A stretch of DNA of 51,526 nucleotides from Virgibacillus profundi (GTDB lineage: Bacteria; Bacillota; Bacilli; Bacillales; Amphibacillaceae). The stretch is taken from the NCBI RefSeq assembly GCF_002287375.1, contig NZ_NPOA01000018.1, forward strand, positions 1-51,526, in the 5' to 3' direction. The position numbers were made by a program, and so were the translations under genes. The notes under the pieces were generated by a model. It was not told where the DNA came from and did not search any database. It saw nothing but the letters and a program-made list of their open reading frames with translations. Shown in pieces: positions 15,032 to 25,046 of this stretch; positions within the stretch are counted from its first letter, which is position 1; every line of letters starts with the position of its first letter.

Positions 15032-17230
15032 TCAACCCATTATCCGTTTAATTAAATTTTTCCATAATTGGGTAAGTTCCTTCGCTTTTGTATGGTTAAT
15101 TTCATCCTTATAGAGCATCCGCTCAAAATGGGCTGTTAATTGCCCCATTTCATTTGTAGTGAACCGTTCGTCAATCCGTTCTGCAAATTCCCTTAATGTC
15201 TGATCAGGCTCTTTAGTGATGCCTTTATAGTTTAAAATTTTCATCAAATGATGGTAGGCATCTTGATACGTTTTTGCATCCTGTTTTTTAGTAAACTTCA
15301 TTTCTACTATAAAAGTTTGCCAGCGAAATCTTGTTTTATAAATAATCAGGGCAATTATCGCAAGTACTCCCACAGCAATCGCAATATGCCAGGCTTTTAA
15401 TTCAAATGAATCCGGATTGCTTCCAGCTGCAACGGTGACTGCTTCCTCCTCCGGCACTTCAGGTGGTTCTGGCTCATTCATTTCTGGGGTTGGTTCCAAT
15501 ACATCATCCTGCGCCTCTTCTGAAGTATTATCCTCAACGTCCGTATGGAAATCGGTCAGGTTATCAAATCCTTGTGTTGGTTCAAATGGTACCCAGCCTG
15601 ATTCCGGAAAATATACTTCTACCCAGGAGTGCGCATTCGCATTGGTTACTTCATAGACATCAAAAGAATCCCCAGTTTCAGCTACATCATCAGCTATCAT
15701 CTCACCACTTGTAAATCCCTTTACCCACCTTGCTGGAATATCGAGTGTTCTGAGCATGACAACCATGGATGTGGAGTAGTTATCACAATATCCTACTTTT
15801 GAATCGAATAAAAACTGGTCCACATAGTCCTCATCCTCAGCCGGTACAGGTACATCCGTTGTTTGATATGAGAAACCATTCCTGCCAAAATAGCCTTCAA
15901 TTGCCTTTGCCTTTTCATAACGAGTATCATATGCGGAAGTAATTTCTTCGGCTAATTCTCCAACTCGATTAGGTAACCCTTCAGGAAGCTTTGTATAATA
16001 ATCCTGAAACTCAGGTTGTTCAGACTGAGTTTGTTCTCTGAGTTTAGTAAGATCAAATGATGGGTTATTATAGGATATCGTGTAACTATCAAGACTTACA
16101 GCTTCCCCATTAACCCTTGTCTCGATTGCTTCGGAAAAACCATCGAGATAATAATCTGCTTCTGCTGCATATACCTGTTGAATCCCATAAGGATAAATCA
16201 GTTTGTCAATATCTGTATTCCCTTGAAATTCAATCATTGCCTCAAATTCTTCGGTTTCAACAGCTTCCGGATGGAATGTAGCAAGGGAGATAGAGCCGTT
16301 TGTTTGCTGCTGATAATCCGGATCATTGGAAACTTCCCAGCCTTTTCCTGTATAAACATCCTTTGATTCGATCCGCCAATAATGTTCCTCGGCAACAGCC
16401 GCCTGAAAAACAGGGGTATAGTCCTGCACAAATGATCCACCCAACTGCGAGTCATCCTCGCCATATCCAACCTTTTGCACACCTGAACCACTCCCACTAC
16501 CAGCATTTTCAGCAGTACTTTTCAGAAATGGTACAGGATCTGGCCATTGCGGTTCCAATTTAGGTGCTGCAAACCCAATTACTGTTGAGAACAAAACGAT
16601 AACAACTAACGGAATCAGCCAAATAGGCGTCTTTTTAATCCATGTAAATCGAATTGATTCTTTATCCAATTCCTTCATAAAATTAGCTATTCCAAGCGCA
16701 ATAAATGAAATAATGAATGTTCGAACCATTGGCATGCCCGCATCGTAAATCGTAAATGTATCCAATATGGCTAGGTAAATAAATGTCAGTAAAACAAATA
16801 GAAAGATTCGCTTCATGACCACAAACCAGTAATGGAGTAAGTAACTCATTAACCAAATTAACAATAAAAATAAAACACTGCGAAATATTGGTGTCAATTG
16901 ATACCAGGCTTGAGAGAATAGGGCTTCTAAATTAAAAGCAATTTCCATGAATAAATAGTCAAACCATAGCTTGCTCATGAAACCATATTCAAAAAACAAA
17001 CCATCAATAATAAAAAGCAGCCCAAATCCTTTTAATAAAAAGCCAATCCACCATTTCATCTGAAACATGGAGATAAAGAAGCAAAACAATGTATAAATAA
17101 TAAATATAGATAGATTACTCGTATCTGTAATTTCCTTTACAGGATAGAGCCATTCCAGAAACAGAAAAAAGCCGCTAAAATATAGGATTGAGGTGTATAG
17201 AAAAGGAATATTATTCTTAGTTAAACTCAT
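15032..17230 (-). CDS. yebA: TgpA-type membrane transglutaminase-like protein (YebA)
   Basis: A 732-residue protein with about seven membrane segments (12-215), an external transglutaminase domain (about 265-560), one more membrane segment (about 618-636) and a cytoplasmic DUF4129 tail. Cys482 (GYCDNYS) and His534 (NAHSW) are in place; the third position reads WVPFEPT, with Glu550 where classical transglutaminases have Asp. TgpA homologues are membrane proteins of uncertain substrate, some with peptidase or transglutaminase activity. It overlaps yeaD by four bases and is the last gene of the yeaC-yeaD-yebA operon, as in B. subtilis. A Glu/Pro-rich linker precedes the last membrane segment. 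Confidence 0.88.
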   Translation of the reverse strand: MSLTKNNIPFLYTSILYFSGFFLFLEWLYPVKEITDTSNLSIFIIYTLFCFFISMFQMKWWIGFLLKGFGLLFIIDGLFFEYGFMSKLWFDYLFMEIAFNLEALFSQAWYQLTPIFRSVLFLLLIWLMSYLLHYWFVVMKRIFLFVLLTFIYLAILDTFTIYDAGMPMVRTFIISFIALGIANFMKELDKESIRFTWIKKTPIWLIPLVVIVLFSTVIGFAAPKLEPQWPDPVPFLKSTAENAGSGSGSGVQKVGYGEDDSQLGGSFVQDYTPVFQAAVAEEHYWRIESKDVYTGKGWEVSNDPDYQQQTNGSISLATFHPEAVETEEFEAMIEFQGNTDIDKLIYPYGIQQVYAAEADYYLDGFSEAIETRVNGEAVSLDSYTISYNNPSFDLTKLREQTQSEQPEFQDYYTKLPEGLPNRVGELAEEITSAYDTRYEKAKAIEGYFGRNGFSYQTTDVPVPAEDEDYVDQFLFDSKVGYCDNYSTSMVVMLRTLDIPARWVKGFTSGEMIADDVAETGDSFDVYEVTNANAHSWVEVYFPESGWVPFEPTQGFDNLTDFHTDVEDNTSEEAQDDVLEPTPEMNEPEPPEVPEEEAVTVAAGSNPDSFELKAWHIAIAVGVLAIIALIIYKTRFRWQTFIVEMKFTKKQDAKTYQDAYHHLMKILNYKGITKEPDQTLREFAERIDERFTTNEMGQLTAHFERMLYKDEINHTKAKELTQLWKNLIKRIMG

Positions 17231-18498
17231 GTCATGTTCACCTCAATTGGGTTTTTCGCTAATTGCTCCTCAGTCAGAACGTGAATACCAATACCTTCAA
17301 ATTGAAGCTGCTGAATAACCGCATGTTCTGTCTTGGATATCGATTTAGCTGACTTAATAAATATAACCATCACCCGTTTTGTCCGCCCATTGACCTGCTG
17401 AATCGATTTTCTGAATACATCGTCCATATGTGTTGTAATAATCATAACAATATTTCCGCTACCTATTTTCAGCATTTCTTCCTTTAATTTCACGGCAAAT
17501 GATTGGTTTCCGGAAAGTTGAATCTGTGTCAAATGCTTTCTAATAAAGTCCTGCTGTCTCGGATCATGATGCATCGGAAATTGCGTGACATTTTCCCCGA
17601 TTGACAGCAACCCCACTTGGGTTGATTGTTTGCGAATTGCTTCCATTAAGGATACAGTCACCTCAACAGCTGCCTCGAACTCCAATGGATTGCTTCCTTT
17701 GTAATTGCAGCTGTCCAATATCAGTAAAATATCCGTACTTTTTTCCTGTTCAAATTCCTTTGTCATCACTTCATTTTTCCTTGCTGTTTGTTTCCAATCA
17801 ATCCAGGAAAATTTATCGCCAGGCATATATTCACGAATACCTGTTGCTATATTTGTATTTTTTAAATTTAATGAATAGGAGGAAGTCGATCCCTGTTCAA
17901 AACTGCTCATTTGTTCAGCCATATGAATCGGGCGCTCATTCGGATAAGCAACAATCTGGTCCGGGAGCTTGAAAATATGTTCTTTTTTTACAAAGCCAAA
18001 TACATCACCTGTACTAATCCTCAGTGCTTGCATTTGGTGCTCTCCACGGGGGATTTGTTCCATCCTGTAAGAAAACTCAAATACCTTTCGTATTGATGGA
18101 AATACAATTTTTTTAATTTTGCGATCAACATTTAATTTATTCGGTTGATTCATATAAAGGTATTTATCTTTACGGTTATCAATTCGCTTCAATGAATCTG
18201 GGTAAATTTCCTCACAAATACAATAATATAACGGAAAAGGGAAGGATCTTTGAATACGTACAGTTACGGTAATACTATCACCTGCACGGACTACATGTTT
18301 TGATAGATTCCGACTGACCTCCCACTTTTGGATAGAGTGCAAGAGCAACCCCAGATGATAAAGAAAGATTGGTAGAAAGCTGTAAAACAAAAACCAGCTC
18401 GTAAACCCACCTTGAAACATCGCATAAGAAAATAGAATAAGAAATAATAACACGATGAATACAAAATTCAATATAAATCGTAGTGACTCTTTCATCAA
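17227..18498 (-). CDS. yeaD: DUF58 protein (YeaD)
   Basis: A 423-residue protein with two N-terminal membrane segments (about 8-50), a beta-rich middle part and the DUF58 motif region REYMPGDKFSWIDWKQTAR followed by ILLILDS, a von Willebrand A-like fold with a partial MIDAS (DxS). DUF58 proteins partner MoxR ATPases and TgpA transglutaminases, and the three genes overlap here. The role is thought to be assembly or activation of protein complexes at the membrane; the substrate is not known. Confidence 0.88.
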   Translation of the reverse strand: MMKESLRFILNFVFIVLLFLILFSYAMFQGGFTSWFLFYSFLPIFLYHLGLLLHSIQKWEVSRNLSKHVVRAGDSITVTVRIQRSFPFPLYYCICEEIYPDSLKRIDNRKDKYLYMNQPNKLNVDRKIKKIVFPSIRKVFEFSYRMEQIPRGEHQMQALRISTGDVFGFVKKEHIFKLPDQIVAYPNERPIHMAEQMSSFEQGSTSSYSLNLKNTNIATGIREYMPGDKFSWIDWKQTARKNEVMTKEFEQEKSTDILLILDSCNYKGSNPLEFEAAVEVTVSLMEAIRKQSTQVGLLSIGENVTQFPMHHDPRQQDFIRKHLTQIQLSGNQSFAVKLKEEMLKIGSGNIVMIITTHMDDVFRKSIQQVNGRTKRVMVIFIKSAKSISKTEHAVIQQLQFEGIGIHVLTEEQLAKNPIEVNMT

Positions 18499-19457
18499 TT
18501 AAATTCCCTTCGAATAGGGATATGTGTATTTTTAACGATTGATTCTATCACCTGCTCGTCTGTCATTCCATCATATTTCGCCTCAGAGGTTAATATAATT
18601 CGATGGGATAATACAAATGGTGCCAGGTATTTCACATCATCAGGTAATACATAATCCCTTCCATAAATGTATGCATATGCTTTTGCTGCTTTCATTAATA
18701 AAATAGATCCCCTCGGGCTGACTCCAAGAAAAATAGAGGCATTGGATCTCGTATTAGCTACTAGATTAATAATATAATGCTGCACATTTTTACTAATATA
18801 TACATCCTTTACTTCCTCTTGAATCGCAACTAATTCTGCTTTATCCATCACCGCATCAATGGTTTCAATCGGGTGATTTTTAGATGTACGTTCAAGCATT
18901 TCCAGTTCATCCGAAAAAGATGGGTAACCCATTTTAAGCTTCAAAATAAACCGGTCCAGCTGTGCTTCCGGTAATGGGTAGGTTCCTTCATATTCAATCG
19001 GGTTTTGTGTTGCCATGACAAAGAAAGGACGTGCGAGTGGAATGGTTTGCCCATCTACCGTTACATTTTTTTCTTCCATTGCTTCTAGAAGTGATGACTG
19101 TGTCTTAGGGGAAGTACGATTTATTTCATCTGCAAGAATAATATTTCCTAGAATAGGACCTCCACGAAACTCAAATTCTAGCTCCTTTGGGTTATAAATG
19201 GAAATTCCGGTCACATCAGATGGTAATAAATCCGGGGTAAATTGGATTCTTCTAAAATCACAATCTAATGATTTTGCCAATGTACGAACAAGCATTGTTT
19301 TCCCAACACCAGGAACATCTTCCAGTAGTACATGGCCTTGAGCTAATAATGCAACCAAACTTAGTGTTGCTACATCTTCCTTACCGATCATTACTTTATT
19401 TATATTTGTTAAGACTCTTTCAATTTTTTCATTATATAAAGTTGTTTCCTGCATCAA
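18495..19457 (-). CDS. yeaC: MoxR-family AAA+ ATPase (YeaC)
   Basis: A 320-residue AAA+ ATPase. Walker A is DVPGVGKT (47-54), Walker B is IILADEINR (108-115), sensor 1 is MATQNP and the arginine-finger region is LDRFILK. The start MMQETT could be the second Met. MoxR ATPases act as chaperones that remodel or insert cofactors in partner proteins, usually with a DUF58 protein coded next to them, as here. It is the first gene of the three-gene operon; an AT-rich promoter region and a bidirectional terminator separate it from the AbgT gene. Confidence 0.92.
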   Translation of the reverse strand: MMQETTLYNEKIERVLTNINKVMIGKEDVATLSLVALLAQGHVLLEDVPGVGKTMLVRTLAKSLDCDFRRIQFTPDLLPSDVTGISIYNPKELEFEFRGGPILGNIILADEINRTSPKTQSSLLEAMEEKNVTVDGQTIPLARPFFVMATQNPIEYEGTYPLPEAQLDRFILKLKMGYPSFSDELEMLERTSKNHPIETIDAVMDKAELVAIQEEVKDVYISKNVQHYIINLVANTRSNASIFLGVSPRGSILLMKAAKAYAYIYGRDYVLPDDVKYLAPFVLSHRIILTSEAKYDGMTDEQVIESIVKNTHIPIRREFN

Positions 19458-19593
19458 CTTTTCCGACCCCTCTCAGGCTGTGCGAATTTTTTCAAGTATC
19501 TACTATTACTATACTAAAAAAGTACTATGAAGTAAAAGCGTAATTTTTGTATAATTCTATAATTAGTATAAACAGATTTGTATTGTCCCATAC

Positions 19594-19632
19594 AAAAAAG
19601 ATGCACCTCACATGATGAGATGCATCTTTTTT
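19594..19632 (-). terminator. Terminator between the AbgT gene and yeaC
   Basis: AAAAAAGATGCA and TGCATCTTTTTT flank an inner CTCA/TGAG pair. It serves the AbgT gene, whose stop is five bases away. Confidence 0.88.
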
Positions 19633-19637
19633 CATTT

Positions 19638-21176
19638 TTATGGGTGATATTCTAGTGGTCCTCCTGGTCCAAGAGGTATTCCGAATAACATCCAAACTAT
19701 AAGCATAATTGTCCATCCCGCAAGGAAGTAGATGGAATATGGTAACATTGTGGAAATTAGTGTACCAATTCCCATTTTCTTATCATACTTTTGTGCAAAT
19801 GCAATAATAATTGCGAAGTATGTCATTAATGGTGAAATAATATTTGTTGTTGAGTCTGCCACACGATAAGCCATCTGTGTTAGTTCCGGTGAATAACCCA
19901 GCTGCATCATGATTGGTACAAAAATCGGTGCCATCATCGCCCATTTTGCTGATGCACTACCAATGAACAAATTGATAAATGCAGTAATCAGAATAAACAT
20001 CAATATTAGCGGTATCCCCGTTAAATTGATACTATCTAAAAATTCCGCACCATATACTCCAAGCACTAATCCCATATTGGATTCATTAAAGTAGGCGACG
20101 AATTGACCTGCAGTAAATGCAAGAACAATAAACATTCCCATTGATGCCATTGTGTCTGTCATTTGTCCTGCAACATCTTTATCACTTCGAATCGCTTTCG
20201 TCGTTATTCCATAAACGAGTCCAGGGAGAAAGAATAATATTGCTATAATCGGTACAAGTGAGCTCATAAATGGCGATTGAATAATCTGAGCCATTGCATC
20301 TCCCTCTGTACCACGCATCGGAGCATTTTCTGGAAGTACAAGCAATGCTGCCAGAATAAGTCCAACAACTACAGCAATACCTGAGAAGATAAGACCTTTT
20401 TTCTCGATTGCAGTAAGCCCTTCTAAATTTCCCTCTTTATATTCGCCTGTATATTTACCAAGGCGAGGCTCTACTACTCTTTCCGTTACCCATGTACCAA
20501 TAAATGTCAGTACAAAAACGGAAACAGCGATAAAGAGCCAGTTCATTGCGATGTTCATTGTCTCTGCATAAGCCGGATCAATAATAGAAGCCGCAGCAAT
20601 TGTCAGCTCACCAAGCATTACATCCGTTCCTGATAAAAGCAGATTCGCACTAAAGCCTGCAGAAACACCTGCAAACGCAGCTGCCAAACCAGCGAGTGGA
20701 TGTCTTCCCAATGCCGCAAATATTAATGCACCAAGTGGTGGCAGAACTACATACCCTGCATCTGAAGCAACACTGGACATAATACCTGCAAATACTAAAC
20801 CAATCGTAATAAAGCGATTTGGAACCGACAGAACAAAACCACGTAATAATGCACTAATTAAGCCTGTGCGTTCTGCCACACCGATCCCGAGCATTGTTAC
20901 AAGCACAACACCAAGTGGCGCAAAGCCAATGAAGTTATCTGTCATGCTACCAAAAATATACTTCAGACCCTCTGCATTTAATAAGTTATTGATTTCAACC
21001 GTTCCGCCCTCTTCACCAGGATGCTCTACACTTATTCCCAGTGGAGACAAAACTGCTGATAAAACCAAAACAGCTAATGCTAATATTGCGAATAATGTAA
21101 CAGGATGCGGTAATTTATTCCCTACCAGTTCAACACCATCCAGAGAGCGTTGAAAGACGCCTTTCCTTTTCTTCAT
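19638..21176 (-). CDS. AbgT-family transporter
   Basis: A 512-residue protein with about eleven membrane segments plus two hairpin loops. It opens SLDGVELVGNKLPHPVTLFAI and carries SVASDAGYVVLPPLGALIFAALGRHPLAGLAAAFAGVS, SANLLLSGTD and RVADSTTNIISPLMTYF, the conserved blocks of the AbgT family. E. coli AbgT imports p-aminobenzoyl-glutamate; other members (MtrF, YdaH) export sulfonamides and p-aminobenzoate. No peptidase genes abgA/abgB are near, so the direction and substrate are open. It is monocistronic, with a terminator five bases after the stop. Confidence 0.9.
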   Translation of the reverse strand: MKKRKGVFQRSLDGVELVGNKLPHPVTLFAILALAVLVLSAVLSPLGISVEHPGEEGGTVEINNLLNAEGLKYIFGSMTDNFIGFAPLGVVLVTMLGIGVAERTGLISALLRGFVLSVPNRFITIGLVFAGIMSSVASDAGYVVLPPLGALIFAALGRHPLAGLAAAFAGVSAGFSANLLLSGTDVMLGELTIAAASIIDPAYAETMNIAMNWLFIAVSVFVLTFIGTWVTERVVEPRLGKYTGEYKEGNLEGLTAIEKKGLIFSGIAVVVGLILAALLVLPENAPMRGTEGDAMAQIIQSPFMSSLVPIIAILFFLPGLVYGITTKAIRSDKDVAGQMTDTMASMGMFIVLAFTAGQFVAYFNESNMGLVLGVYGAEFLDSINLTGIPLILMFILITAFINLFIGSASAKWAMMAPIFVPIMMQLGYSPELTQMAYRVADSTTNIISPLMTYFAIIIAFAQKYDKKMGIGTLISTMLPYSIYFLAGWTIMLIVWMLFGIPLGPGGPLEYHP

Positions 21177-21443
21177 TACATATGTGCTCCTTCCTTGTTG
21201 TCAAATCGGTAATATTCTGAAAATAGTTTATGATGTTTCACATAGGTTTTCATTATAAACGGCTAGTACTAAAATTTAAATAGTAAAACAATAAGTACTA
21301 ATAATAGAATTTTTCACAAGATTAGCGCTGGTGAAATAACTTTATTATTTTGGGGGTTTGGTTGATGTGGAGAATTGACGTTCTATCAGTTATCTATTGG
21401 ACTTTTTTTGACTGATTTTGGGGAGATCGGGCGTGGGGAGGTG

Positions 21444-21650
21444 CTCTATTCGACCGGGGGCTTCTGATTTCATGCGAGACAGGCACATTGATGCCCCTTA
21501 TGACTCCATGGACTTCTGATTTCGGGCTGAGCAGGCATATAAATGGAATTTATGCGACAGGGCGCACTCGGGTTCAGGCGGGGCGGGCACATATTAATGC
21601 TCTCTATGAAACAGATTTTCGATTACTTTCGAGTGTAGGGAGGTGCTTAT
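21444..21650. repeat. Degenerate 52-bp-family repeat array
   Basis: About four decayed units with a spacing near 52-53 bases, recognised by CTTCTGATTTC, GGCACAT and TCTATG/TTATG elements shared with the cleaner array at 22799. The rest of the 21177-21802 intergenic stretch holds the two divergent promoters and no gene. Confidence 0.6.
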
Positions 21651-21802
21651 TCGACCATTTTGGACGGTTTCGCTTTGAAAGAGTATTCTTTTGACCTTCT
21701 GTTTTCTATTTTTAATAATATTTCCCAATAAACTTACAAAATATGATGGTAATTTTCTTTTTATTTAGTATAATGGATTTAATTAAAGAAAGGTTGTGGA
21801 AT

Positions 21803-22714
21803 ATGCCATATAAATCCCGCGTAAAATCTACTGAACTACTTACATTGGAATACCTAAATTATAGAATGAATTTGCCAGGCAAGAATAAGCAGCACTACCT
21901 AAATCTGCTAAGGGGTTTTGAAGGAGAGGTGCAATTCGATTCATTGACGGAAAAACTTCAGTGTGACTGCATCATATTAAATGATTTGCTTTTGAAAATA
22001 AATAACACCTATTTTCAAATTGATACGATTATTATCACGTCACATACGATTTATATTTTCGAAGTGAAGAATTATGAAGGGGATTATTATTACGGTTACG
22101 ATGAAGATAAATTTTACAAGATTCCCGATTATGAAATCACTAATCCCTTGCATCAGCTGAGCAGAAGCGAATCCTTACTCCGTCAGTTATTCCTCAAGCA
22201 AGGGATCAAACTTCCAATTAAAGCCTCTGTTATTCTCATTAATCCCGGATTCAACTTATATCAAGCACCTCTTTATAAGCCTTTCATTTTTTCAAATCAG
22301 ATTAACCGTCATTTAAGTAAAATAAATTCAACCCCTACCAAATTGAATGGAAAGCATAAGTTGATTGCAGATAAGTTAATGTCACTTCATATTGAAGAAT
22401 CTCCCTTTACTCAGCTACCGGATTATAGTTATAACCAACTAAAAAAAGGAATAACCTGCGTAAAATGCAATTCATTTTCTGTAACTTTTGATGGCAGAAT
22501 GTGTGTTTGTGCAGCATGTGGGCATGGTGAAAAAGAGGTATCTGCTGTAATGCGGGTTGTTAAGGAATTTACGCTCTTATTTCCGGAACTGAAAATTACT
22601 ACTAGTATCATTCACGAATGGTGTCAGGCGATAGCATCCAAAAAAATTATAAGAAGGATACTCAAACAAAACTTTACGATGACAGGATCAAATAGAGGAG
22701 CTTATTTTAAATAG
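21803..22714 (+). CDS. NERD-domain protein with zinc-ribbon-like tail
   Basis: A 303-residue protein from the ATG at 21803, which has GAAAGG upstream; the frame is open for 20 more codons but without a ribosome site. Residues about 30-150 are a NERD (nuclease-related) domain: GFEGEVQFD, FQIDTIIIT and YIFEVKNYEG give the Glu-Asp-ExK arrangement of the PD-(D/E)XK superfamily. Residues about 235-260 contain CVKC...CVCAACGH, four cysteines of a probable zinc ribbon. NERD proteins are linked to DNA processing. It lies alone between two 52-bp repeat arrays. Confidence 0.85.
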   Translation: MPYKSRVKSTELLTLEYLNYRMNLPGKNKQHYLNLLRGFEGEVQFDSLTEKLQCDCIILNDLLLKINNTYFQIDTIIITSHTIYIFEVKNYEGDYYYGYDEDKFYKIPDYEITNPLHQLSRSESLLRQLFLKQGIKLPIKASVILINPGFNLYQAPLYKPFIFSNQINRHLSKINSTPTKLNGKHKLIADKLMSLHIEESPFTQLPDYSYNQLKKGITCVKCNSFSVTFDGRMCVCAACGHGEKEVSAVMRVVKEFTLLFPELKITTSIIHEWCQAIASKKIIRRILKQNFTMTGSNRGAYFK

Positions 22715-22798
22715 TGTTTTTTTCGGAACTCTTGGATTGGCGAGCAAGGATTGCCGATTTTAATCTTTCTGTTCGATTCATTTGGACGTGAGAGCTGT

Positions 22799-23006
22799 TC
22801 TATGTGACCAGGGGCTTCTGATTTTAGTCAGGTCGGGCACATTGAGTCTTTCTATGTGACCAGGTGCTTCATATTTCAGCCAGGTCGGGCAAATTAAATC
22901 TTTCTATGTGACCGGGCGCTCCAGATTTCAGTCAGATTGGGCACATTAAATCTTTCTATGTGACCAGGTGCTCAAGACTTCAGTCAGGTCGGGCACATAG
23001 ATGGGC
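22799..23006. repeat. 52-bp tandem repeat array (four clean units)
   Basis: Units start at 22799, 22851, 22903 and 22955, exactly 52 bases apart, each beginning TCTATGTGACC and containing GGTCGGGCACAT. These two blocks are inverted repeats of each other. A run of eight C follows at about 23063-23070. Confidence 0.92.
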
Positions 23007-23095
23007 TCTCATATACATTTCTCACTCACATTAAATAAGAAAATCCCTCCCAAACCAAAAAGCCCCCCCCACCAAAAGTGAGGAGCTCCTAATTA

Positions 23096-24592
23096 TCAAT
23101 CAAAATATGGATTTCCTTTCACTCCTACCCACAACTCAGATTGTTCCAGCTGATGGGCAAGCTGTAATAACCGATTTTCTTTGCCTTTCGATGCCATTAT
23201 TTGTACACCAAGCGGCATTCCATCATCAGACAAGTGAACCGGAACGGATATTGCCGGCTGGCCTGTTAAATTGGCAAGTTGGGTATAAGGGCTATAAGTT
23301 AAACTTGGTAAAAACATATCATAAATGATTGCTTGCTGTTCTTTCTTATCTGCCATTAAAATTTGTTCACGAAGCTGTTTCTGCTCTGCCTCGGAATGTG
23401 TTAACTCACCAACTTTTGGTGCGGTATAAGCCGTTGCTGGTGTTATATAAAAATCATAGGATTGGTGCAATTCCTCCATCTGAGCTGCAGCTCTATCCCA
23501 GGACGTGAGACTCCCGGAATATTCTGCTGCAGAAACAGATTTACCGGCAACATTTAATAACCATGTCTCGATCTCTACATCCTCTGCTGTAATTTCCCGT
23601 CCAAGACCCGTTTCCAGCTGACTCACAACAGTAGAGATCTCTCCACTGTTCATCAAAAAGTAATTTTTCATTAATTGAATACCATCTACATTATTATCCT
23701 TTTCTTCTACATGATGCCCTTGCTGCTCCAGCCATCTGACTGTTCGCTCCACCGCTCTTTTCGCATCCCTGGAAATCGGTGTGCCTACTGGAGAATCAAT
23801 CATGTAGGCAATCTTTAAGGCTTTATCAAAGCCATGCTCCATTTCCGATTTATAGCTTCCCGGAAATAACGGCGTCTGGAATGCGGCTTCAGGCTGTACA
23901 ACCTGCAACAGATCAAGCATTGCAGCACTATCCCGAACACTCCTGCTTAATACAAAATCAATCGAGGCACCCTGCCATTGACGCCCGGCTCCTGGTCCTA
24001 CCGGTGTACGGCCACGTGTTGGTTTCAGACCAAATAAACCGGAGAAAGATGCCGGGATACGAATCGATCCGCCGCCATCACTTGCACCTGCTAATGGAAC
24101 AACTCCTGAGGCAATTGCCGTAGCTGAACCTCCACTTGAGCCGCCCGGTGAATAATCCGAATTCCATGGATTTCTTGTTGGACCATAAACTTCAGGTTCA
24201 GTAATATTTTTCAAACCAAATTCCGGTGTATTCGTATGTCCCATAAATAAAAACCCTGCTTCACGTAGTTTTCCAACAAGATTGGAATCATGATCTGCAA
24301 CCGAAGCCTTTAATAGTTTTGATCCAGAAGTCAATGGCTCCCCTTTTAAGCTTTGTGAAATATTTTTCAATAAAGTAGGAACACCTGCGAATGGACGATT
24401 CTCTATACTTAACTGATTCGCTTCAGCCAAGACTTTTTCTTTTCTGTTATGTACCACTGCATTTAGTGTTGGATTAACCTTTTCCAATTGCTGAAAACTT
24501 AACGCAAGCAACTCGCTCGGTTTTACCTCTTTGCTTCGAATTAATTCTGCCATATCTGTTGCATCCAGTGTTAAATATGTTTGAAGATCCAC
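23096..24592 (-). CDS. Amidase-signature family amidase
   Basis: A 498-residue amidase-signature hydrolase. The Ser-cisSer-Lys triad is visible: Lys76 in PTLLKN, Ser152 in the GGSSGGSA block and Ser176 in [12 protein letters not shown]. Such enzymes release ammonia or amines from amides; substrates range from nicotinamide-type amides to cyclic dimers and cannot be inferred. It is not GatA, since gatC and gatB are absent and the C-terminus differs. The gene is monocistronic. Confidence 0.9.
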   Translation of the reverse strand: MDLQTYLTLDATDMAELIRSKEVKPSELLALSFQQLEKVNPTLNAVVHNRKEKVLAEANQLSIENRPFAGVPTLLKNISQSLKGEPLTSGSKLLKASVADHDSNLVGKLREAGFLFMGHTNTPEFGLKNITEPEVYGPTRNPWNSDYSPGGSSGGSATAIASGVVPLAGASDGGGSIRIPASFSGLFGLKPTRGRTPVGPGAGRQWQGASIDFVLSRSVRDSAAMLDLLQVVQPEAAFQTPLFPGSYKSEMEHGFDKALKIAYMIDSPVGTPISRDAKRAVERTVRWLEQQGHHVEEKDNNVDGIQLMKNYFLMNSGEISTVVSQLETGLGREITAEDVEIETWLLNVAGKSVSAAEYSGSLTSWDRAAAQMEELHQSYDFYITPATAYTAPKVGELTHSEAEQKQLREQILMADKKEQQAIIYDMFLPSLTYSPYTQLANLTGQPAISVPVHLSDDGMPLGVQIMASKGKENRLLQLAHQLEQSELWVGVKGNPYFD

Positions 24593-24875
24593 TGCTACAC
24601 CTCATTTTATGATATTGAATTAAGTGTAACATTGCATACTTTAAAACACTAAGGAACAGTATATGATTATAGGAAAACAGGGTAAACGGATGGGTAAAAC
24701 CAAGCGGAATGAAATCTGAAAATAAATAATCTGAATAATTGAAAGCAACTGGTCTTCCTTAAAAATCCCGACCGTGGACAGATGAGCCCAGTAACTCACT
24801 ACCTAATCCCAGACACAACTAAAAGCACAACTTTCCAATCAAACCACACCTAGCCAAACTCCGCTCTTTTCCGTA

Positions 24876-25031
24876 TCACCCCTTACCATATCCCTCCTTC
24901 TTCCACGGGGGATCACCATTTTCATGCAGCTTCTGATTAATTTTGTAAACTGAATATGGTACAACGAAGGCCAGCACTGTACAAATAAATATTAATTTTT
25001 GCGGTAAAAACCCCAGCAAAACATCCCACAT
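24876..25031 (-). CDS. Small membrane protein in the ger operon (GerKD-like position)
   Basis: A 51-residue frame that begins MWDVLLGFLPQKLIFICTV and ends with a charged tail (HENGDPPWKKEGYGKG). It has one membrane segment (about 10-32). It starts 16 bases after the gerC stop with AGGAG upstream. B. subtilis gerK also has a small extra gene (gerKD) that modulates germination, so this may be a D-type subunit; similarity beyond size and topology was not checked. Confidence 0.65.
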   Translation of the reverse strand: MWDVLLGFLPQKLIFICTVLAFVVPYSVYKINQKLHENGDPPWKKEGYGKG

Positions 25032-25046
25032 TTCCCATCACTCTCC

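Noticed and set aside
22799-23006. CRISPR array
   Set aside because: The 52-bp units are contiguous and diverge along their whole length, without a constant repeat and unique spacers, and no cas genes are present.
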